A program made the translations under genes and the position numbers. The notes below the pieces were generated by a model. It saw nothing but the letters and a program-made list of their open reading frames with translations, searched no databases and was not told where the DNA came from. Positions 6,419 through 10,758 of a stretch of DNA of 10,758 bases are shown piece after piece. The DNA is taken from the NCBI GenBank assembly GCA_017694765.1, contig JADIML010000150.1, forward strand, positions 1 through 10,758. The letters run 5' to 3'. The stretch comes from Candidatus Scybalomonas excrementavium (GTDB lineage Bacteria; Bacillota; Clostridia; Lachnospirales; Lachnospiraceae). The first letter of the stretch is position 1, and each line of letters opens with the position of its first letter.

Positions 6419-7285
6419 ATGGAAAAAAGAATTTCAGGACACACAGGTCTTTTAGCATTATTCGGTTCGCCAGTTGGACATTCAGGTTCACCAGCTATGT
6501 ATAACTTTAGTTTCCAACATGATAATTTAGACTATGCTTATCTTGCTTTTAATGTTAATATAGAACAGATGCCAAAAGCGTTTGAAGCCATTCGTGTGTT
6601 AAATATGAAAGGTGGCAATTTTACAATGCCTTGTAAAAATATTGCTGCAGAATTAGTAGATAAACTGTCACCAGCAGCAGAAATTATCGGTGCTTGTAAC
6701 ACTTTTGTAAATGAAAATGGAGTAATTACTGGACATATTACAGATGGTATTGGCTTTAATATCAATTTACAAAAGCATGGTGTTGAAGTAAAAGATAAAA
6801 AAGTAGTTATTCTTGGAGCTGGTGGAGCAGCAACAGCGATTCAAGTACAACTTGCCTTAGATGGAGCAAAAGAAATTAATATTTTTAATATTGATGATGA
6901 GTTTTATAAAAAAGCAGAGTCAACAAAAGAAAAACTTGCAGTAAAAGTGCCAGATTGTAAAGTAACAGTCGATCATTTAGAGGATCAAGAAACACTAGCA
7001 AAAGAAATAAAAGAAGCTGATATTTTAATTAATGCCACTATCATCGGAATGAAACCATATGATGATCAAACATTAGTTAATAAATCTCTTTTCCATAAAA
7101 ATCTTATAGTAGCAGATACGGTATACAATCCAGAAAAAACAAAAATGATATTAGAAGCAGAAGAAGCTGGATGTAAAGTAGTTGGTGGAAAAGGAATGTT
7201 ATTATGGCAAGGAGCTGTAAACTACGAATTATTTACAGGAAAAGAAATGCCAATTGAAGAATATCAAAAATTTCAATCAAAATAA
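6419..7285 (+). CDS. YdiB-like quinate/shikimate dehydrogenase, copy 1
   Basis: This 288-residue shikimate dehydrogenase-family protein would interconvert shikimate (or quinate) and the 3-dehydro acid with NAD(P). The substrate site is shown by Ser22 and Ser24 (GSPVGHSGSP), the catalytic Lys73 (TMPCK), Asn94 (GACNT), Asp109 (TDGIGF) and the late MLLWQGA glutamine. The nucleotide fold starts at GAGGAA (133-138). Sequence similarity is closer to YdiB than to biosynthetic AroE: MRG/MKG plus MP.K, DEF near 160, and the GMLLWQGA...TGK end. After the second strand it reads FNIDDEF, with acidic residues and none of the arginines I recall in YdiB (NRRDEF), which favours NAD over NADP. Oddly, the usual NTDG is ITDG here (Ile107). 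It lies 26 bp after the reductase gene, and a paralogue lies at 8672. Confidence 0.9.
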   Translation: MEKRISGHTGLLALFGSPVGHSGSPAMYNFSFQHDNLDYAYLAFNVNIEQMPKAFEAIRVLNMKGGNFTMPCKNIAAELVDKLSPAAEIIGACNTFVNENGVITGHITDGIGFNINLQKHGVEVKDKKVVILGAGGAATAIQVQLALDGAKEINIFNIDDEFYKKAESTKEKLAVKVPDCKVTVDHLEDQETLAKEIKEADILINATIIGMKPYDDQTLVNKSLFHKNLIVADTVYNPEKTKMILEAEEAGCKVVGGKGMLLWQGAVNYELFTGKEMPIEEYQKFQSK

Positions 7286-7327
7286 TAAAAGAAATAATAT
7301 TATGATGAAGAGAGTAGGAAAAGACAA

Positions 7328-8605
7328 ATGAAAGAAAAAAAATATATTTTATCTTTAGTAACTGTGTATATGTGTTACTTCACACATGGTATGCAGGCAA
7401 TTATCCTATCTCAAAATCAGAGTAGCTTCTATAAGCAATGGGGATATAGTGATGCGACAGCAGGAGCTGCCGCAGTATCCCTTGCTATTACTGCCGTTGG
7501 GTTTGGTAAATTTTTAACGGTATGGCTTGGAGGAGAATTTTCTGATAAGATAGGACGTAAGAAAATGGCAATTGCTGGTGGTCTGCTTTATATTTTATGT
7601 TTTGCAGGTCTTTTATTTACAACAAACTTTACATTTGCATGTATTTGTGCATTCTTATCAGGAGTTGCAACAAGTGGATTTTGGGATGCATCCCTTTATC
7701 CAGCAGCACAAGAAGCAGCTCCAAAATTTGCAGGTTCTGCATTAATTGGAATCAAACTTTTTGTATCTATTTCAGGAATTATTTATCCATTACTTGTAGT
7801 ACAGTTTACGAAATCAGGAAACTGGCATATTAACATTTGGATTCCATTTATTTTCTCAATCATCTGTACAGTATTAGCTATGATAGCACCGTTTGCTTAT
7901 GATGATATGATGAAAGAAAAAGGAACATCAGCAGATGGAAAAGAAATCAATGCAGCACAGGCTGAAATTGAAGCAGCAAAAGCAAGAATGCTTGTAAAAC
8001 CAAATAAATTAGTAAACTTTATTACTATGTTTTATGGATTCTTATGTATGTTTATTATGTATGGAGCACAGCAATATACAAAAGCATTTGGCATGAGTAA
8101 CTGTGGATTAACAGAAATGCAAGCAGCAGCTTTAACTTCTGTTTATACATTTGGTTCTATCATTGCCGTTATTTTTTGGGCAATTATGATGGGAAAATTA
8201 AAATGGAACCCATTAAAAGTTGTTTTAATTGATTCCATCTTTACTGCGATAGCTTTAGCAATTGTACTTCTAGTACATATTCCAGCCGTTGTATATGTTG
8301 CCATTGCTTTACTTGGATTTTTTGCAGCAGGTGGAGCGCTTCAAACAGGACTTGGTGTTCGTCAAGAGTTTTGTCCAGGACCAAAAGGAAGAAATACAGG
8401 AATTTATTACACATGGATGGGACTTGCAAGTTGTTTCTTACCTTATATTGTATCTGCCATGACAAAAGCGATTGGAGAAACATCAGCTATTTATACAATG
8501 ATGGGACTTCTTCTTACAGCTGCTGTTGTTGCAATTGTTATGATGACTTATCTTGTAACACAATATAAGAAAATTTTTGGAAAAAATGTGTTAGCAAAAC
8601 AATAG
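7328..8605 (+). CDS. MFS transporter, YdiN/YdiM-like, likely shikimate/quinate importer
   Basis: This 425-residue, 12-segment major facilitator protein sits in the cytoplasmic membrane. MFS motif A is clear (GGEFSDKIGRKKM, residues 68-80, in the loop after TM2). A longer hydrophilic central loop spans about residues 195-230. Signatures such as YFTHGMQAIILSQNQSS at the start and AAGGALQTGLGVRQEF in the second half closely match E. coli YdiN/YdiM as I recall them. Those genes lie beside ydiB and aroD, so the pairing of this transporter type with YdiB enzymes is conserved. It is encoded between the two dehydrogenase paralogues, 42 bp after the first, with AGGAAAAG before the ATG. Uptake of a hydroaromatic acid is inferred from context; the direction could also be product exchange. 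Confidence 0.87.
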   Translation: MKEKKYILSLVTVYMCYFTHGMQAIILSQNQSSFYKQWGYSDATAGAAAVSLAITAVGFGKFLTVWLGGEFSDKIGRKKMAIAGGLLYILCFAGLLFTTNFTFACICAFLSGVATSGFWDASLYPAAQEAAPKFAGSALIGIKLFVSISGIIYPLLVVQFTKSGNWHINIWIPFIFSIICTVLAMIAPFAYDDMMKEKGTSADGKEINAAQAEIEAAKARMLVKPNKLVNFITMFYGFLCMFIMYGAQQYTKAFGMSNCGLTEMQAAALTSVYTFGSIIAVIFWAIMMGKLKWNPLKVVLIDSIFTAIALAIVLLVHIPAVVYVAIALLGFFAAGGALQTGLGVRQEFCPGPKGRNTGIYYTWMGLASCFLPYIVSAMTKAIGETSAIYTMMGLLLTAAVVAIVMMTYLVTQYKKIFGKNVLAKQ

Positions 8606-8671
8606 GATACAAAAATGAAAAAGTAGAATAGCTCTTAAGGATATTTAATGGCTCATTGAAAGGAAAGAAAG

Positions 8672-9544
8672 ATGAAAACAGAAATAAAAGGAACAACCAA
8701 GTTAATGGCATTAATTGGTTCGCCAGTGGGACATTCAGGTTCACCAGCGATGTATAATTATTGTATCGAAAGAGATGGACTTGATTATGTCTATGTAGCA
8801 TTTGATATTCAAAGAGAACAAGTAGACGAAATGATGAAGGCTGTAAAACTTTTGGATTTAAAGGCAATGAATGTAACAATGCCATGTAAACAAGAAGTTC
8901 TTCCGTATATGGATGAACTTTCCACAGCAGCTAGATTAATAGGCGCTTGTAATGCGATCCGAATCGACAATGGAAAAATGTTTGGATATAATACAGATGG
9001 TATTGGATTTGTGAAAAATTTAGATGCCCATGGTGTAACAATAAAAGGACAAAAGATAGTCATTGTAGGTGCAGGTGGTGCAGGAATTGCTGTTCAAGTA
9101 CAGTGTGCCATTGACGGAGCAAAAGAAATTTCTGTTTTTAATCCAAAGGATGCCTTTTTTGAGAATGCAGTGAACAAAGCAAAAGAAATCCAAGAGGCAA
9201 TTCCACAATGTAAGATCCAAGTATATGATTTAGAGGACGAGGAATGCTTTAGAAGAGAAGTAGAAAGCTGTCATATTCTTGTCAATGCTACAAGAGCAGG
9301 AATGAAGCCAATGGATGATATTAGTATAGTAAAAGACGTATCTCTTTTTAGAAAAGATCTTATAATAGCTGATGTTGTTTACAATCCAAAAGAGACAAAA
9401 CTAATGAAACAGGCAAAGGAAGCTGGCTGTGAAAAGGTAATAGGTGGAATTGGAATGTTACTCCATCAGGGAGCTGAAAACTATCGATTATTTACTGGAA
9501 AAGAAATGCCAGTACAAGAAATTGAAGAAAAGTTTTTTTCATAG
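8672..9544 (+). CDS. YdiB-like quinate/shikimate dehydrogenase, copy 2
   Basis: This 290-residue paralogue of the 6419 gene belongs to the same shikimate/quinate dehydrogenase family. All expected substrate-site residues are present at matching positions: Ser22 and Ser24 (GSPVGHSGSP), Lys73 (TMPCK), Asn94, and the intact Asn107-Thr108-Asp109 of NTDG. The Rossmann loop GAGGAG is at 133-138, and the late MLLHQGA contains the conserved glutamine. The cofactor-discriminating loop reads FNPKDAFF, again without the YdiB-type arginine pair, so NAD use is plausible. DNA around 8717-8757 is nearly identical to the matching part of copy 1, with two differences in about 41 bases. The rest has diverged, which suggests an old duplication with one constrained patch. 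The ATG follows AAAGGA with a 66-bp gap from the transporter. Confidence 0.9.
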   Translation: MKTEIKGTTKLMALIGSPVGHSGSPAMYNYCIERDGLDYVYVAFDIQREQVDEMMKAVKLLDLKAMNVTMPCKQEVLPYMDELSTAARLIGACNAIRIDNGKMFGYNTDGIGFVKNLDAHGVTIKGQKIVIVGAGGAGIAVQVQCAIDGAKEISVFNPKDAFFENAVNKAKEIQEAIPQCKIQVYDLEDEECFRREVESCHILVNATRAGMKPMDDISIVKDVSLFRKDLIIADVVYNPKETKLMKQAKEAGCEKVIGGIGMLLHQGAENYRLFTGKEMPVQEIEEKFFS

Positions 9545-9595
9545 TATAAAATATAATAAGAAAGACATTTTATAATACTGAAATAAAAATTGTTT

Positions 9596-9683
9596 CAATG
9601 GGGCTAGAACGTTAAGAAAGAAACATACATAATATCGAAGAATGATATTCGTATGATTTAAATTTAATGTGACAGCCCTATTG
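9596..9683 (+). ncRNA. Candidate structured leader RNA
   Basis: Four nested helices can be drawn by eye. P1 pairs CAATGGGGCT (9596-9605) with AGCCCTATTG (9674-9683), ten pairs with one G-U. Across an AGA/GAC internal loop, P2 pairs ACGTTAA (9609-9615) with TTAATGT (9664-9670). P3 pairs CATAC (9624-9628) with GTATG (9651-9655). P4 pairs AATATC (9631-9636) with GATATT (9644-9649). P1 is GC-rich for this region. It matches no riboswitch class I can name, including purine and preQ1. It may be a leader element of the downstream permease gene, or a chance fold. Confidence 0.3.
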
Positions 9684-9692
9684 TCATAGAAA

Positions 9693-9716
9693 ATATTGTT
9701 AATTTATAAACAATAT
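9693..9716. repeat. 8-bp inverted repeat before the permease
   Basis: ATATTGTT (9693-9700) and AACAATAT (9709-9716) are perfect inverted repeats around an eight-base loop, with no T-run after them. ACAATA (9710-9715) could alternatively pair with TATTGT (9680-9685), which overlaps the 3' strand of P1. The two folds would then compete. Confidence 0.45.
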
Positions 9717-9745
9717 AAAGATGTATAAAAATAAAGGAGAGAAAT

Positions 9746-10758
9746 ATGAAAAAAGGGAAAGTGAATTCATATCATAGAAACGAATTGCCATATGTTTCAT
9801 TAGGACCATTTCAATTTCGTTTGCCGTTTATTCATTATCGTTTGGAGTATATAGAGTTTATACAGGGGCTTATATTGGGAGTAACTGGATTAAGTTCAAT
9901 ACCATATTTAATGGACTATCTAGGATTACCATATGAATTGGCATGGAGTTGTGTCATTTTAGAAGTTGGCTTATATGTGTTACACTGTTTGCTTGGTGAC
10001 CCAGTTGTACCAGGATGGATTACACCAACGTTACCACTTACCCTTGTGTTTTTGGAAGGGTTTGAAATGGGAACAGAACGTATACAAGCAATGATTGCGT
10101 TACAGTTACTTGTAGGCTGTGTTTTTATTTTTATGGGGATTACAAAGTTAGCCGATAAGTTTGTTCATGCAGTGCCAAACTCTATTAAAGGTGGTATTTT
10201 ACTTGCAGCACCCATTAGTGTTATTGCAGGGCAGATCGGAGAAGGTGGAAATATGGAGAAATATCCGATTTCCATTGTAGCAGGAGTTGGTTTATTACTT
10301 TTAATTAGTTTTTCGGATAACTATCAAGAAAAACGCGCTACGAATAAGTTTCTTGATATGATTGCAAAATATGGAAATTTATTCCCATATGTGCTTGCAA
10401 TGGTTGTTGGACTTCTTGTGAAAGAGCTTGCAACACCAGTAATGGACACAAGTTCTCTTATTAAACTTCCAGACTTTGGTACGATGTTATCAGAGGTGAG
10501 TATTTTTGGAGTTGGATTTCCAGGCATAGATAAGTTTATCAAAGCATTGCCGTTGGCTCTTGTTTGTTATATTATTGCATTTGGTGATTTTATTACAACA
10601 GAAACATTAGTGTCAGAAGCAAAAGAAGCACGAGATGATGAGTATATTGATTTTAATTCTAGTCGTTCAAATTTAGTAAGTGGTATTCGAAACCTTATTC
10701 TTGGAATTTTTGCTCCATTTCCACCATTATCTGGACCATTATGGGTTGGGATGACAGT
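9746..10758 (+). CDS. Multi-pass permease, xanthine/uracil permease-like (partial, runs off window)
   Basis: The ATG at 9746 follows AAAGGAGA with ideal spacing. The frame stays open to the window edge, giving 337 residues with no stop, so the 3' end is missing. The product is an integral membrane protein with many hydrophobic segments. Notable stretches are GDPVVPGWITPTLPLT, VPNSIKGGILLAAPIS, the charged DFITTETLVSEAKEARDD, and GIFAPFPPLSGPLWVG at the edge. The overall plan resembles the NCS2/SLC23-SulP superfamily, and annotation pipelines would probably call it a xanthine/uracil permease-like protein. The QNxG and related signatures of true nucleobase transporters are not seen, so the substrate is open. 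It lies downstream of the shikimate-type cluster on the same strand and may carry a related organic acid or product. The hydrophilic N-terminus (about 30 residues) is cytosolic. Confidence 0.65.
   Translation, partial: MKKGKVNSYHRNELPYVSLGPFQFRLPFIHYRLEYIEFIQGLILGVTGLSSIPYLMDYLGLPYELAWSCVILEVGLYVLHCLLGDPVVPGWITPTLPLTLVFLEGFEMGTERIQAMIALQLLVGCVFIFMGITKLADKFVHAVPNSIKGGILLAAPISVIAGQIGEGGNMEKYPISIVAGVGLLLLISFSDNYQEKRATNKFLDMIAKYGNLFPYVLAMVVGLLVKELATPVMDTSSLIKLPDFGTMLSEVSIFGVGFPGIDKFIKALPLALVCYIIAFGDFITTETLVSEAKEARDDEYIDFNSSRSNLVSGIRNLILGIFAPFPPLSGPLWVGMT

Larger units (their letters stand above)
9545..9745 (+). promoter_or_regulatory. Spacer before the permease, with candidate promoters and stems
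   Basis: No terminator follows the second dehydrogenase, so read-through into the permease is possible. TATAAT hexamers occur at 9552-9557 and 9571-9576 without a good -35. A better-spaced pair is TTGTCA (9681-9686) with TTATAA (9704-9709) after 17 bp. TGACA (9670-9674) and TGTCA (9682-9686) form a 5-7-5 dyad that could be an operator. The permease ribosome site AAAGGAGA is at 9733-9740. The stretch also holds the nested stems listed separately. Confidence 0.4.

Noticed and set aside
6419..7285. Biosynthetic shikimate dehydrogenase AroE
   Set aside because: Two paralogues sit with a LysR regulator, an importer and catabolic-type enzymes, and the sequence details match YdiB better. A role in aromatic amino acid synthesis is unlikely, though not excluded.
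8538..8885. 115-codon minus-strand frame spanning the MFS end and second dehydrogenase start
   Set aside because: It overlaps two well-supported plus-strand genes and shows no domain signal.
9596..9683. Known riboswitch (purine, preQ1, THF, TPP) upstream of the permease
   Set aside because: The conserved core sequences of these classes, as I know them, are not present. Only the stem structure is seen.
10324..10542. 72-codon minus-strand frame inside the permease
   Set aside because: Antisense to the open permease frame, which has a good start and membrane segments.
1..10758. CRISPR arrays, tRNA/rRNA genes, insertion sequences
   Set aside because: No regularly spaced repeats, cloverleaf-like sequences, rRNA signatures or transposase frames were found on reading the window.

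Overview
The window is AT-rich DNA whose codon use (AGA for Arg, A/T third positions), strong AGGAGG-type ribosome binding sites and gene families point to a low-GC Firmicute, most likely an anaerobic, gut-type Clostridia. The anaerobe call rests mainly on an Fe-S/flavin enoate-reductase-type enzyme. No taxonomic marker gene is present, so this is inference.

Left part (1-1542, + strand): an arsenic resistance pair, an ACR3-type arsenite efflux permease and a thioredoxin-type arsenate reductase, joined by a TAATG overlap. No arsR repressor is visible; it may lie upstream of the window.

Junction (1543-2230): about 690 bp with no convincing intact gene. It holds several perfect hairpins, a minus-strand terminator, a bidirectional terminator next to the lysR 3' end, and a purine-rich stretch that reads like a decayed or broken coiled-coil reading frame.

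Central part (2231-9544): a LysR-type regulator (- strand) diverges from a five-gene + strand cluster: a xylose-isomerase-like TIM-barrel protein, an old-yellow-enzyme/Fe-S/FAD reductase, a YdiB-like quinate/shikimate dehydrogenase, a YdiN/YdiM-like MFS transporter, and a second YdiB-like dehydrogenase. No terminator is seen inside the cluster. The 416-bp divergent intergenic region contains a perfect 14-bp inverted repeat, each arm of which includes a TATAAT hexamer. The right arm forms the -10 of a good promoter for the cluster.

Right part (9545-10758): a 201-bp spacer with a nested, RNA-like stem structure precedes a membrane permease of the xanthine/uracil permease-like type that is cut by the window edge.

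Working together (inference): the central cluster looks like an inducible module for import and anaerobic conversion of shikimate or quinate. The MFS protein would import the hydroaromatic acid and a YdiB-like enzyme would oxidise it to 3-dehydroshikimate. The enoate reductase could saturate the conjugated C=C, the TIM-barrel enzyme could dehydrate, and the second YdiB paralogue could reduce the resulting ketone(s). That would be a reductive electron sink giving dihydroxycyclohexanecarboxylate-type products. The alternative is plain conversion of 3-dehydroshikimate to protocatechuate by the TIM-barrel enzyme. No 3-dehydroquinate dehydratase is in the window, so shikimate is the better supported entry substrate.
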